A DNA stretch of 64,000 nucleotides. Origin: Acaryochloris sp. CCMEE 5410 (GTDB lineage: Bacteria > Cyanobacteriota > Cyanobacteriia > Thermosynechococcales > Thermosynechococcaceae). The stretch is taken from the NCBI RefSeq assembly GCF_000238775.2, contig NZ_AFEJ02000001.1:4452346-4516345 (forward strand), given 5' to 3'. A program made the position numbers and the translations under genes. The notes under the pieces were generated by a model. That model was not told where the DNA came from and did no database searches. It worked only from the letters and a program-made list of their open reading frames with translations. Shown piece after piece: positions 19,979-28,033 of the stretch; the first letter of the stretch is position 1, and each line of letters opens with the position of its first letter.

Positions 19979-20074
19979 TTACTTGGAGAGGGCACTACCA
20001 AGATTAAGTGCCAGCAGTGCAGGTAGCAATGCCACAACAAGGGCGATCACAATTTGTAGATCTGATAGTTCCAT
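19979..20074 (-). CDS. psaM: photosystem I reaction centre subunit XII (PsaM)
   Basis: A 31-codon gene that is easily missed. The protein begins MELSDLQIVIALVVALLPAL and ends LNLGSALSK. It follows the PsaM plan of a short polar N-terminus with a D-x-Q motif and one transmembrane helix with 'VALVVALLPA'-type sequence. PsaM is a single-helix subunit at the trimer-facing side of photosystem I. GGAG lies about 10 bases upstream of the ATG and a strong terminator follows. The gene is monocistronic. The identification rests on remembered family consensus ('DTQVYVALVIALLPAVLAFRL') and is quite specific. Confidence 0.9.
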   Translation of the reverse strand: MELSDLQIVIALVVALLPALLALNLGSALSK

Positions 20075-20385
20075 GAATATCAAACTCCATTATTCCCATT
20101 CTTATTAGTTTACAATGTCGGCTACTTCGGGCATCAGGAAAATAGATTGTTACATCACTCAACATTGATCATGGGTTTCCATGGTGAAGGAAGACTCATC
20201 TACCGAGGTTTGAACCCCCATAAAGGTCGAATTCAATATAGGCGAAAAACGGGCTTAGGTCTGGATCGCAATGCTTAATATAGTGTGCAGAAAGGTACAC
20301 TTTAGCGTTACGTTGAATACCATGGAGACTGTGTGATCTGCTACTGAATTCCACACTCCAAACCCAATCCCTCATTGATTGCCAG
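20075..20385. other. 311-base intergenic region between psaM and terC
   Basis: Holds the divergent promoters of psaM (minus) and the TerC gene (plus). The 105-codon frame at 20196-20513 on the minus strand overlaps the TerC gene and has no support. I see no other feature. Confidence 0.45.
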
Positions 20386-21198
20386 ATGCTAGACCCGTTG
20401 TTTGAACTCTCTCCCCAGGTCGGTCTCGACACCGCACTCATTATTTTTAATTTGATTGCTTTAGAGGCTGTACTGTCTGCTGATAATGCGATCGCATTAG
20501 CGGCATTGGTCAAAGGACTGGAGGATGAAGAGCTTCAGAGCCGTGCTTTAAATATTGGCTTGTTGGCCGCTTTCGCTATGCGGATGCTGCTAATTTTTAC
20601 CGCAACCTGGGTGATTCGATTCTGGCAGTTTGAGCTGTTAGGGGCTTGCTACTTACTATGGCTCGCCTTTCAGTATTTCTTCAAAGAAGATGATGAACAT
20701 CACCATCACGGCCCTAAGTTTGCCTCTCTCTGGCAGGCCATTCCGGTAATTGCTGTTACTGACTTGGCGTTTTCCCTCGATAGCGTGACTACTGCGATTG
20801 CCCTATCAGATGAGCGTTGGTTAGTGCTGACAGGCGGTATTTTCGGTATCATCACGCTTCGATTTATGGCCGGGCTATTTATCAAATGGCTAGAAGAGTA
20901 TATCCATCTCCAGGATGCTGGGTATTTGACGGTGGTATTGGTGGGATTCCGACTCCTGCTGAAGGTTATCAATGATGATTTTGTGCCGCCTCAATGGTCA
21001 ATGATTTTGGCGATTGCCCTGATCTTTGCCTGGGGATTTTCCAAAAAACGCAATCCCGACGATCCGGAACCTCAAAACCTTGTAGAGCATGATTCTGAGC
21101 GAACTGAATTAGCCAACGAAGTGAGTGACTTTATTCAGGAAGTTCGAGATCTATCCCAACCTGATCCGAAGCCTCAAGCTGCGAATGAGCAGATTTAG
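20386..21198 (+). CDS. TerC family integral membrane protein
   Basis: A 270-residue TerC-family protein with about seven transmembrane helices. Hallmarks are 'FNLIALEAVLSADNAIALAALV' and 'VIAVTDLAFSLDSVTTAIALSDERW', the two conserved Asp-containing helices of the family, and a His-rich loop 'DDEHHHHGP'. The C-terminal 45 residues are a charged tail. TerC proteins are linked to tellurite resistance, manganese export and, in plastids, thylakoid membrane assembly. The function here is not decided. It stands alone between psaM and the sirtuin cluster. Confidence 0.9.
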   Translation: MLDPLFELSPQVGLDTALIIFNLIALEAVLSADNAIALAALVKGLEDEELQSRALNIGLLAAFAMRMLLIFTATWVIRFWQFELLGACYLLWLAFQYFFKEDDEHHHHGPKFASLWQAIPVIAVTDLAFSLDSVTTAIALSDERWLVLTGGIFGIITLRFMAGLFIKWLEEYIHLQDAGYLTVVLVGFRLLLKVINDDFVPPQWSMILAIALIFAWGFSKKRNPDDPEPQNLVEHDSERTELANEVSDFIQEVRDLSQPDPKPQAANEQI

Positions 21199-21257
21199 CT
21201 CGATGGCCTGTTGAATTCAACCGATTACAGTTATTGGGCTTTGATGGTCAATCAGCG

Positions 21258-21908
21258 CTACCCTTGCTGGTGGCGATAATTGACGAGCAGATATCCCAAA
21301 ATTTGGAGGCCGCCTCCCACTAGACCAACTCCCAGAATAAGGGGCAATGAGCTGGAGAGGGTCAGCCACCAACCATCCGAAATTAAGATATCTTCGTGGC
21401 GTTGGCCACTGGGACGATAGGTGATGCGCTTCGGCCACTCCTTGAGCCTGTAGCGATATGGGCCGACAGCAGTCGTTTGCGGTCTAGAGGTCTGGCAAAA
21501 ACCTGGGAGTGGTTGATCGTCAACCCAGACAAATTTCCCTTGCTGTAGTTTGTAGACCGGTTGTTTGGCATAGGGGGTGACTAAAAGTATTGGATGCTCT
21601 CCCCCACCACAAAGCGTCAGCTCTCCCTTAATTGAAGGAGTGACAATGCTGGTTTGAAAGGTGCCGTTGGTATCGAAGATTTGGATACGCCCTAATATCT
21701 GAGAGAACACATATAGGTGCTTTGGTGCGTCGGTATTGGGGAGTGCGATCGCAGATGCCCCTATCAACGGAGCAGGCTGAGTGAGCGGTGTTCGCTGAAT
21801 CAAAATCCCTTGGACGATACAGAACGCCATCAGGCCGATCAACCCCCAGCTACACACCCACATCACCCTTAAAGGCCGGTTTTTCGGTATCCGCTTTGGA
21901 ATTCTCAT
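21258..21908 (-). CDS. unknown membrane-anchored protein
   Basis: A 216-residue protein that I do not recognise. It has an N-terminal helix ('VMWVCSWGLIGLMAFCIVQGI'), a soluble extracytoplasmic part (residues about 40-180, with 'HLYVFSQILGRIQIFDTNGTFQTSI', resembling a beta-propeller-like strand) and a C-terminal helix ('SSLPLILGVGLVGGGLQILGYLLV'). Its start codon overlaps the sirtuin stop by four bases (ATGA), so translation of the two is coupled. Confidence 0.7.
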   Translation of the reverse strand: MRIPKRIPKNRPLRVMWVCSWGLIGLMAFCIVQGILIQRTPLTQPAPLIGASAIALPNTDAPKHLYVFSQILGRIQIFDTNGTFQTSIVTPSIKGELTLCGGGEHPILLVTPYAKQPVYKLQQGKFVWVDDQPLPGFCQTSRPQTTAVGPYRYRLKEWPKRITYRPSGQRHEDILISDGWWLTLSSSLPLILGVGLVGGGLQILGYLLVNYRHQQG

Positions 21909-22627
21909 GTGAGTAGTGTGGGGAGGATCTCTTCTGCTGCCCCTACAATGACCTCGTGAAAATAAGGATTGTGCTCGGAGGGGGCTTCCAGATTAATCAG
22001 GATCGTGCGGGCTCCAACATAATCGGCTGAGCGCACAAAACTAGCGGCAGGCTGCACCGTGCCAGAGGTGCCAATCGCCAAAAATAAATCACAATCTCGG
22101 AGGGCCTTTTTGCTTTGCCAGGATGCATCCAGCGGAATGGGCTCCTCGAATAAGACAACATTGGGTAACTGATGAGCATGGCAGACAGGGCACTGAGGGA
22201 TCTGATCGGCATGGGCGGATTGATCTGCAAAGACGGAGGCATCGCAGGCAAAATTTGAACAGCGGGTTTCTAGGAGCGATCCATGCAGTTCCACAACGTT
22301 TGTGCTGCCCGCCCGTTGGTGGAGTCCGTCAATATTTTGGGTGATTAAAGTGAGCTGCTGCGATGGCTTCAAATTTTGTTCGAGATCTGCCAGGGCTTGG
22401 TGAGCCGCATTGGGAATTGCCGACGCCACAACTTTACGCATAGCCCCTAGGGTTTGCCAAATAAAACCAGGGTTATTTTGCCCGGCATCGACATTGAGCT
22501 GATCAGCCGAAATTTCGTTCCAGATCCCGTTCGGTCCACGAAAAGGACGAATCCCTGAGGCAACAGAAATCCCGGCGCCCGTCAGAATAGCAATGCGTGA
22601 GTAGGCCGCTAAATTTAGATCAACCAT
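21905..22627 (-). CDS. SIR2 family NAD-dependent protein deacylase
   Basis: A 240-residue sirtuin of CobB type. The NAD-binding motif is '[20 protein letters not shown]' (residues 12-31). '[14 protein letters not shown]' is at about 94-107 and the catalytic His115 lies in 'VVELHGS'. Zinc is bound by two Cys pairs ('[10 protein letters not shown]' and 'CPVCHAH'). '[15 protein letters not shown]' closes the Rossmann fold. It removes acyl groups from lysine using NAD+. It is coupled by a 4-base overlap to the membrane protein downstream. Upstream, 68 bases separate it from the VOC gene of the integron-like array, so it may mark the array's end. Confidence 0.92.
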   Translation of the reverse strand: MVDLNLAAYSRIAILTGAGISVASGIRPFRGPNGIWNEISADQLNVDAGQNNPGFIWQTLGAMRKVVASAIPNAAHQALADLEQNLKPSQQLTLITQNIDGLHQRAGSTNVVELHGSLLETRCSNFACDASVFADQSAHADQIPQCPVCHAHQLPNVVLFEEPIPLDASWQSKKALRDCDLFLAIGTSGTVQPAASFVRSADYVGARTILINLEAPSEHNPYFHEVIVGAAEEILPTLLT

Positions 22628-22694
22628 GGGTTCCTAGATCTTTGGCAATATTCATTTCACTCAGACTGGGGTTCAGAGTCGTTTGCGACCAGAT

Positions 22695-22701
22695 GTTAGG
22701 C
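22695..22701 (-). repeat. attC-type R'' box at the VOC stop (truncated attC)
   Basis: On the minus strand GCCTAAC fits RYYYAAC and overlaps the stop codon of the VOC gene, the usual position of an attC R'' box. No matching GTTRRRY box was found before the sirtuin gene, so the site seems truncated. Confidence 0.4.
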
Positions 22702-23070
22702 CTCCGTCTCATGGCAGACCACCTCGATATTATGCCCGTCGGGGTCCAGAATGAATGCCGCATAGTACTGACCACTGTACTGAGGACGCAATCCTGGCGG
22801 TCCGTTGTCCTGCCCGCCTGCGCTCAAAGCGGCGTAATAGAACGCGTCGACTTGGTGCCGGTTTTCGGCGACAAATGCTATGTGTAGATGCGCGGGCTTT
22901 TCGTCTGTTTGGTACAGGCATAGTGAACTTTTGCCTGTCGGCTGACTCAATTCAGCACCGTTTGGAGGCCAATCGGTGACAACAGTCACTCCAATTGGTT
23001 CAAGCGCCTTCAAGTAGAAGGTTTTGCTCACCGCAAAGTCGCGAACGCCGAACTTGATATGGTCAAACAC
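22696..23070 (-). CDS. VOC family protein in the cassette-like region
   Basis: A 124-residue glyoxalase-fold protein, 'MFDHIKFGVRDFAVSKTFYL' to 'AFILDPDGHNIEVVCHE'. The ending DPDGHNIEVVCHE contains the conserved metal-ligand Glu of the family. VOC proteins of this short type are common integron-cassette cargo. Its stop codon overlaps an attC-like RYYYAAC box, and a GCCTAAC...GTTAGAT pair lies upstream between it and hicA, as expected of a cassette. The substrate is unknown. Confidence 0.85.
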   Translation of the reverse strand: MFDHIKFGVRDFAVSKTFYLKALEPIGVTVVTDWPPNGAELSQPTGKSSLCLYQTDEKPAHLHIAFVAENRHQVDAFYYAALSAGGQDNGPPGLRPQYSGQYYAAFILDPDGHNIEVVCHETEA

Positions 23071-23118
23071 GAGCTACCTCTGTTCTTCTTTGCCTGGAGA
23101 GAGATCACATTCTGCCTG

Positions 23119-23211
23119 GCCTAACGGTTTGTCTCACTGGCGCGAGCAATAACCTAAAATACAAAGCAAATAAGTGAGTATCGAGCGTCCGTGTGCAGGC
23201 GTGGGTTAGAT
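23119..23211 (-). repeat. degenerate attC site between hicA and the VOC gene
   Basis: On the minus strand ATCTAAC (23211-23205) and GTTAGGC (23125-23119) are good R'' and R' boxes 93 bases apart. The inner L boxes pair poorly, so only the R boxes support the call. It lies directly downstream of hicA, where a cassette's attC belongs. Confidence 0.45.
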
Positions 23212-23231
23212 ATTCTTATAACAGATTCAAG

Positions 23232-23432
23232 TTAGAGTAAATCCTCCTCAGAGAGTTGAGCGATTTTCATTAAAGCTTTCAAGGTTCCAATTTTTAAATC
23301 TCGATTCTTGTGAACTGGGATTGATAGAATTCCATCGATGTCAGCTTTTGCATAAATATAATGACTACCATTTAAAGTCCAGCCTTTTCGCTCCACAATT
23401 TTGCAAAATTGTTTACCTGAAACAGATCTCAT
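23232..23432 (-). CDS. hicA: HicA family mRNA interferase toxin
   Basis: A 66-residue HicA toxin with a dsRBD-like fold. 'MRSVSGKQFCKIVERKGWTLNGSHYIYAKAD' holds the helix and the G-S-H catalytic His region, and 'ILSIPVHKNRDLKIGTLKALMKIAQLSEEDLL' holds the 'PVHKNRDLKIGTLKAIL' family block. HicA cleaves mRNA and is neutralised by HicB. The start overlaps the end of hicB by four bases (antitoxin gene first), so the pair is one translation unit. An attC-like site follows the stop codon. Confidence 0.93.
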   Translation of the reverse strand: MRSVSGKQFCKIVERKGWTLNGSHYIYAKADIDGILSIPVHKNRDLKIGTLKALMKIAQLSEEDLL

Positions 23433-23632
23433 ACAGCAATTTCAACTACTTGATCAGATGATTGAGTCACCTGACGCTCATTAGCAACATCGAGCCAGCC
23501 TTCAATAGCATCCTTCAAGTTATTTATCACTTCGTCTTTTGTATCCCCTTCAGTAATACAACCAGGAAGTGCAGGAACTTCTGCCCAATAACCTCCTTCC
23601 TCTGCTGAATGGATAACTGCTTTAATTTTCAT
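23429..23632 (-). CDS. hicB: HicB family antitoxin
   Basis: A 67-residue antitoxin. It begins MKIKAVIHSAEEGGYWAEVPALPGC and continues 'ITEGDTKDEVINNLKDAIEGWLD', the partial RNase-H-like fold of HicB. No C-terminal DNA-binding domain is visible, so this is the short form. It precedes hicA on the same strand with a 4-base overlap. It would bind HicA and block its active site. Toxin-antitoxin pairs are typical stabilising cargo of integron arrays. Confidence 0.93.
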   Translation of the reverse strand: MKIKAVIHSAEEGGYWAEVPALPGCITEGDTKDEVINNLKDAIEGWLDVANERQVTQSSDQVVEIAV

Positions 23633-23779
23633 AAAATCACTGATTTAGCAACATTAACTTCAAATATAGTTAAGGCAATCGAATACACTAAATGTATCTG
23701 CATGGTAAAAGGTTTCAGATAAGTGTGATGGCTAACGGCCCCAAATTGAGCGGTGGCCTGAAAAATAAGCCACTTACCC

Positions 23780-25261
23780 GGGCGTAAGCACAGAATCGGG
23801 GATGTATGGCTCAAAGAAAAACGGGTCAAGGACAATAGATCCTGTACCCGAATCAAAAACTTGTCATGAGCCTAACATCGCAATTGCCAACCGTACTAGA
23901 GCATCACGAATTTCTAGAACAGGTCGAAGCACTCAAAGAAGCACCCAGCCTGAGTCAGATGGTTTATATCGTTCTGCAAATGGGTTTGTTTTTGGCTCGC
24001 TGGCTTCTGGAGGATGAACTCTCACGGCGAGCAAAACAGTATTGGAATGGCCGAGGTGTCCCACTTGCGGAACCCGCTTGCACTCGAAGGGATGGGAATC
24101 TCGTCAGATGCAGACACTGGTGGGAAATATTGCCTGAAAGCGACGGGTGGGTCGTTGTCCCCACAGGTGTCCAGGTAGTCTATCCGCTCCTTTGGATCAA
24201 TCCATTGGGATTACCTCCTATCAGCACAGCAGTGAAGAATTGGTTCGTCTAGGCTGCTTGTTAAGTCTATTTATGCCCTATGAACTGGCCAGTTGGATGC
24301 TGAGTCAGTGGAGTGGTTTATCCGTCAGCTCATCAAGCTTGTGGAGTTGGGTGCAAGTCATGGGCAACAAAGCTTATCAGGAGCTAGAGACTCAACTCAA
24401 AGCTCAAGCCTCAGGTGACCAGACTCCTTGTGAAGCGATTTCAGAGGTGTTGTCTGCTCTACCTTTGGCCATTGCTGCTGACGGTGTGATGGTGCCCTTT
24501 CGCCCCACCCGAAAACCCCCAAGGGAAAAATCCAGTGGCGAGAAGTCAAAGTTGCTATCTTAGCCCGCCTAGGAACACGGGGCACCCGAGCACAAAAGCG
24601 TGTCCCCCAACTACTACGTCGAAGACTGGTGGCAGTATTGGGCGATATCGACCAGTTCATCCCCTTACTGCACCTCGAAGCCCGCAAACAAGACTTTGAA
24701 TCGGCCCCAAGCGTCATCTGGTTGAGTGATGGGGGCGAGGCTTCTGGCGAGTCTACCGCACCTTGTTCTCTCACTGTGCTGTGGCAGTTCTCGATTTTTT
24801 CATGCAGCAGGCCATCTTGCACGAGCAACAAAAGCGATGTTTGGGGATGCTCGCTCTGCTCAAGCCCAAGCCTGGTTTCGGCGCTGGCGACACCAATTGC
24901 GACATGGGCAACACCTATTAGTATTGCGGTCCTTGACGATGTTGATTCACTCACAATTGTTTACGGGCAAATCTTTTACGACGTTGCTCCAGGTACAGGC
25001 TTATTTCCAGCGCTATCTGCGACACATCCAATATCGCCACTTTGAACAACTACAGATACCGCTGGGGTCAGGAATGGTCGAAAGTGCTTGTAAGTGGCTG
25101 ATTCAACAGCGCTTTAAGGGGGTTGGTATGCGCTGGAGTGAGGATGGTTTCAATCATCTACTCATGCTGCGGCTTGCCTGGGTCAATCAACGGTTTGACT
25201 CCCTATTCCCAGGGGTAACCATTCCGAAGTCTAAGGCATCCCCGATCCATTAGCTACGCCC
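23780..25261 (+). mobile_element. ISKra4/ISMich2-like insertion sequence with 8-bp target duplication
   Basis: A 1482-base element. Its ends (23780-23804 and the reverse complement of 25237-25261) match at 19 of 25 positions, both beginning GGGCGTA and ending ATCGGGGATG. The octamer ACTTACCC is directly repeated at 23772-23779 and 25262-25269, an exact target duplication. The GGG ends and 8-bp duplication agree with the ISKra4 family, ISMich2 group. It landed inside an attC site. Confidence 0.85.
23866..25253 (+). pseudogene. ISKra4-type transposase, multiply frameshifted
   Basis: The parts of one ISKra4-family transposase can be read in order but in changing frames. The N-terminus is 'LEHHEFLEQVEALKEAPSLS'. 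A Cys-rich part 'WPRCPTCGTRLHSKGWESRQ' then ends at an in-frame TGA (24135). Next come 'SSEELVRLGCLLSLFMPYEL', 'WREVKVAILARLGTRGTRAQ', 'GFWRVYRTLFSHCAVAVLDF' and 'GSGMVESACKWLIQQRFKG' (24147-25253). The frame moves 1 to 0, 0 to 2, 2 to 1 and 1 to 0, each time as if one base were lost, three times beside homopolymers near 24512, 24730 and 24797. The gene is not functional as written. Part of this could be a programmed shift in the family or sequencing indels, but the stop codon argues for decay. Confidence 0.85.
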
Positions 25262-25434
25262 ACTTACCCGCGTGTTTCATCCATCCGCTCGAATGCGTAG
25301 TTAGACACAGGAAGTGAAGCAACTTGAACTGAAAATATCGTACCGCCTGCGCCAAGATTTTTGGCTACCTTTTGTTGCGATCAAATTTCTAACTGATTGC
25401 TGCATCAGAGGCTGATATTCAAAACTCTAGAATC

Positions 25435-26097
25435 TTAATTGGCATTTTCCTTTCGGTCTATCTGTTCAGCAGTTCGTAAGTCTTGATTAGCTTTCTGGAT
25501 ATTTCCAAGTTTACGATATGCTAATCCCCTTCTAGTATAGTTATCACTAAATCCGGGTTCTAGCGTAATTGCTTTTGTAAAGTCTGAGATCGCTGCTTGC
25601 ATCTTGTTAGTGCCATATAAAGCCATTGCTCGGCCTCTATAAGCAAATGATTCTTTTGGGTCGAGATCGATAGATCGACTAAAATCTGCAATCGCTTTAG
25701 GGTAGTTTTTTATATCAAGATAGATGTATCCTCGATTGCTATAAGCTAGAGCAGAGCTTGGATTAAGGGAAATTAATTTTGTGTAGTCTGCGAGAGCTTT
25801 CGGTTGGTCTTTTAAGATAGTGTAAGCATATCCTCGATAGCTATAGGCTATTTCTAAGTTCGGGTCGAGAGATAGTACTTTTGTATAGATTTTGACTACA
25901 CTCTTATAATCTTTCTCTTTAAAGGCGATATCTGCCTGTCTCATAAGGTCATTTATCGTATCACTCTGAGCAGACAGAATAGTATCTGTATAAGCTAGTT
26001 TATCGATAGCAAATCCTGGCTGAATTTGTATCGTAGTAGTAGAAATAAATCCAATCAGACAACATGGAAAAGCGTAGATAAGAAGATGTATTTTCAT
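25435..26097 (-). CDS. secreted TPR-repeat protein
   Basis: A 220-residue protein with a signal peptide ('MKIHLLIYAFPCCLIGFIST', cleaved about residue 30) and five to six TPR units from about residue 45 on, for example 'AIADFSRSIDLDPKESFAYR', 'AISDFTKAITLEPGFSDNYT' and 'ALADYTKLISLNPSSALAYS', ending 'KANQDLRTAEQIDRKENAN'. TPR arrays bind other proteins; the partner is unknown. It is the first gene after the integrase relic and attI-like region, and an attC follows its stop by about 130 bases, so it may be the first cassette of the array. It is a little larger than typical cassette genes. Confidence 0.85.
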   Translation of the reverse strand: MKIHLLIYAFPCCLIGFISTTTIQIQPGFAIDKLAYTDTILSAQSDTINDLMRQADIAFKEKDYKSVVKIYTKVLSLDPNLEIAYSYRGYAYTILKDQPKALADYTKLISLNPSSALAYSNRGYIYLDIKNYPKAIADFSRSIDLDPKESFAYRGRAMALYGTNKMQAAISDFTKAITLEPGFSDNYTRRGLAYRKLGNIQKANQDLRTAEQIDRKENAN

Positions 26098-26137
26098 TAT
26101 TAAAAGAAATATTGAGGAAACTAGAACTGCTGGTGGG

Positions 26138-26173
26138 ATCTAACTATATTTAGGAGGCAAATTGCCGCCTAAC
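26138..26173 (-). repeat. attI-like core sites
   Basis: On the minus strand GTTAGGC (26173-26167) and GTTAGAT (26144-26138) both fit GTTRRRY. They lie between the integrase relic and the first cassette-like gene, where attI would be expected. GTTRRRY is short, so chance cannot be excluded. Confidence 0.35.
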
Positions 26174-26357
26174 ACGAAATAAATTGAAAAATAGTTAATG
26201 TCTTAAAGCCAAGCTGTCTATACATTAGCATCTCTAGTTAAAGACCAAACCCTTACGGAAATTTACCGATATGCAAACTTGAATCTGAATGTCTACATAT
26301 AAGACAGAAAAAACATTTTCAGCAGATCTATCATGCAGTAACGAGGAACGTTAGCAA

Positions 26358-26388
26358 AATAACCGTATAAGTTTCACTATCGGTTATT
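26358..26388. promoter_or_regulatory. inverted repeat before the integrase relic
   Basis: A perfect AATAACCG-N15-CGGTTATT repeat lies 13 bases upstream of the ATG of the integrase relic. It could be an operator (a LexA or other repressor site) or a hairpin. Its role is unknown. Confidence 0.3.
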
Positions 26389-26400
26389 AACAGGCACTCT

Positions 26401-26675
26401 ATGCTACCCCGTAAACTCCTTGATGTAATGCGAACCAAGCATTACGCGTACAGCACCGAAAAAAGTGGATCCGACGCTTTATTCTCTTCCACAACAAACG
26501 TCATCCTAAAGAAATGACTGAACTCGGAGTTGAAGCCTTTCTGGCTATAAGCGAACAGTTTATGTCTCAACCCAAAATCGAGCCTTCTGTGCCCTGATAT
26601 TTTTGTACCGATACATTCTCAAACAGCCTCTGGCTGAAACGATGGATGCAGCTTGTGCCAAACGATCACAACATC
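26401..26675 (+). pseudogene. truncated integron integrase (IntI-type tyrosine recombinase) relic
   Basis: Only the N-terminal third of a tyrosine recombinase remains. In frame 1, from ATG at 26401, it reads 'MLPRKLLDVMRTKHYAYSTEK'. After a shift it continues 'WIRRFILFHNKRHPKEM' and 'ELGVEAFLA'. After another shift it reads 'QNRAFCALIFLYRYILKQPL' and 'CAKRSQH'. These match, in order, the SAM-like core-binding domain of integron integrases (KLLD..R.KHYSYRTE; RFI.FH.KRHP.EM; TQNQAL.ALLFLY; AKR...LPVVLT). The catalytic domain with R-H-R-Y is missing, because the sequence diverges after 'AKRSQH'. It is oriented divergently from the cassette-like genes, as in a real integron. Confidence 0.8.
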
Positions 26676-26745
26676 AGACTTCTTGTAGGATAGACCTCTT
26701 ACTTGATCTCCAGGATGCTCAGCGGTACAAAACCCAGTTGTCGCA

Positions 26746-27399
26746 TTAGCCTACGGTATGGGGAACCTCTTTTTGCAGGATCAGAAAATTTCTCACACTA
26801 TAATAGCCGTCGCATTTTTCCCAGGGGATGTCCTTTAGAGCCGCTTCACCCTGGGGCCAGGGCTGGTTATCCATTAAGGCCTCGAAGACTTGCTGGGCGC
26901 TGATATGACAATAAAAAGTCCGAAACCAATGCACGTCTGCAGACAGAGGAGACTGCTCAATGGCAGATTCGATGGCGGTAAACGCTGACTTGGGGACGGG
27001 CATATCAATGCCTTGGGAAGCCCGTCGCGAAAAGTTACCGATATAAACGGTCCAGGTGCTGCCCGCTAGGGACCAGCGCTTCGTCGTGACTTGCTCTGGA
27101 TCGTTTTTGCCATAAAAACTCGCTAACAACACGGGAAACGAACCCAGCAAAAAATTTTGTACCCCATCCATAATGGCGTTGTTGCCTTCCCCCAGGCCAG
27201 CACAGCGATCAATCAGTAAGCGGCCATCGGGTAGTAAGACCTCGATATCTAGGCATCCTGCTCCTCCTTTCTTTGGGGGATGCCAAATTCCGCGAATGCC
27301 TGGGGCTTGACCATAGGGCAACACCCAACCCTCGACCACAGCACAGGGAATATTTTGGGCTTTAAATAAGCGAATTAGAACATCGGCAAGGGTTGCCAT
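26746..27399 (-). CDS. DUF6348 family protein
   Basis: A 217-residue soluble protein. It has 'CLDIEVLLPDGRLLIDRCAGLGEGNNAIMDGVQNFLLGSFPVLLASFYG' near residues 48-98, which I recall as the core of DUF6348, and 'VHWFRTFYCHISAQQVFEALMDNQPWPQGEAALKDIPW' near the C-terminus. No function is known for the family. It has no signal peptide. It stands on the far side of the integrase relic from the cassettes, so it is probably chromosomal backbone. It is followed by ndk on the same strand after a gap of about 70 bases on its upstream side. Confidence 0.7.
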   Translation of the reverse strand: MATLADVLIRLFKAQNIPCAVVEGWVLPYGQAPGIRGIWHPPKKGGAGCLDIEVLLPDGRLLIDRCAGLGEGNNAIMDGVQNFLLGSFPVLLASFYGKNDPEQVTTKRWSLAGSTWTVYIGNFSRRASQGIDMPVPKSAFTAIESAIEQSPLSADVHWFRTFYCHISAQQVFEALMDNQPWPQGEAALKDIPWEKCDGYYSVRNFLILQKEVPHTVG

Positions 27400-27468
27400 G
27401 CAAATACCACAATTTTTGAGCTAGACCGAACACTCACCTCTAGAGTCAGAGATGAGTGCCAGGCAGAG

Positions 27469-27918
27469 TTATTCGTAAATCCAGGAGGTGAGTGTGGGAG
27501 ACCAATCGACTAATTCTTCCGCCTTAAACCACAGGCTAATTTCTCGCTGGGCCGTTTCGACGGCGTCCGATCCATGAATGATATTGCGGCCAATATCGAT
27601 ACCAAAATCGCCGCGAATGGTTCCTGGCTCAGAGCTGAGAGGATTGGTGGCACCAATAATCTTACGGGCAGCAGCTACAACGCCTTTGCCTTCCCACACC
27701 ATGGCTACCACAGGGCCAGAGGTAATAAAATCTACCAGGCCACCAAAGAAGGGCTTTTCTTTATGCTCGCCGTAATGTTGTTCCGCTAACTCGCGGCTGA
27801 CCACCATTAGCTTCAGACCCACCAGCGTAAACCCTTTGGCTTCGTAACGGCTGATAATTTCCCCCACCAGACCTCGCTGGACGCCGTCTGGTTTTACGGC
27901 CAAAAATGTTCGTTCCAC
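27469..27918 (-). CDS. ndk: nucleoside diphosphate kinase
   Basis: A 149-residue enzyme that transfers the gamma-phosphate of ATP to nucleoside diphosphates through a phospho-His. The first strand is '[20 protein letters not shown]', and the catalytic His115 lies in '[18 protein letters not shown]'. The Kpn-loop region '[20 protein letters not shown]' is intact. The length is normal for a bacterial Ndk. It is on the same strand as the DUF6348 gene. Confidence 0.97.
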   Translation of the reverse strand: MERTFLAVKPDGVQRGLVGEIISRYEAKGFTLVGLKLMVVSRELAEQHYGEHKEKPFFGGLVDFITSGPVVAMVWEGKGVVAAARKIIGATNPLSSEPGTIRGDFGIDIGRNIIHGSDAVETAQREISLWFKAEELVDWSPTLTSWIYE

Positions 27919-28033
27919 AGAATTAAGACTCCCTTCAGGGTTTACATCCTTATCTATGCTCAGAAAAGATGCGGCATTTGTAAAGGTAGGGAAACCCTCA
28001 TTGGGGGATATCGCCTAGAGCATGGAAGAGGGG

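Larger units (their letters stand above)
23730..25306 (-). repeat. attC site interrupted by an insertion sequence
   Basis: Minus-strand reading: R'' GTCTAAC (25306-25300), L'' ATTCGAGCGG (25294-25285), then the insertion sequence, then a GTGGC...GCCAC central stem, L' CCGCTCAAT (23753-23745) and R' GTTAGCC (23736-23730). L'' pairs with L' over nine bases, leaving one unpaired C, which is the extrahelical-base feature of folded attC sites. Removing the element and one 8-bp repeat leaves 87 bases, a normal attC size. It lies downstream of the TPR gene and upstream of hicB. Confidence 0.7.
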
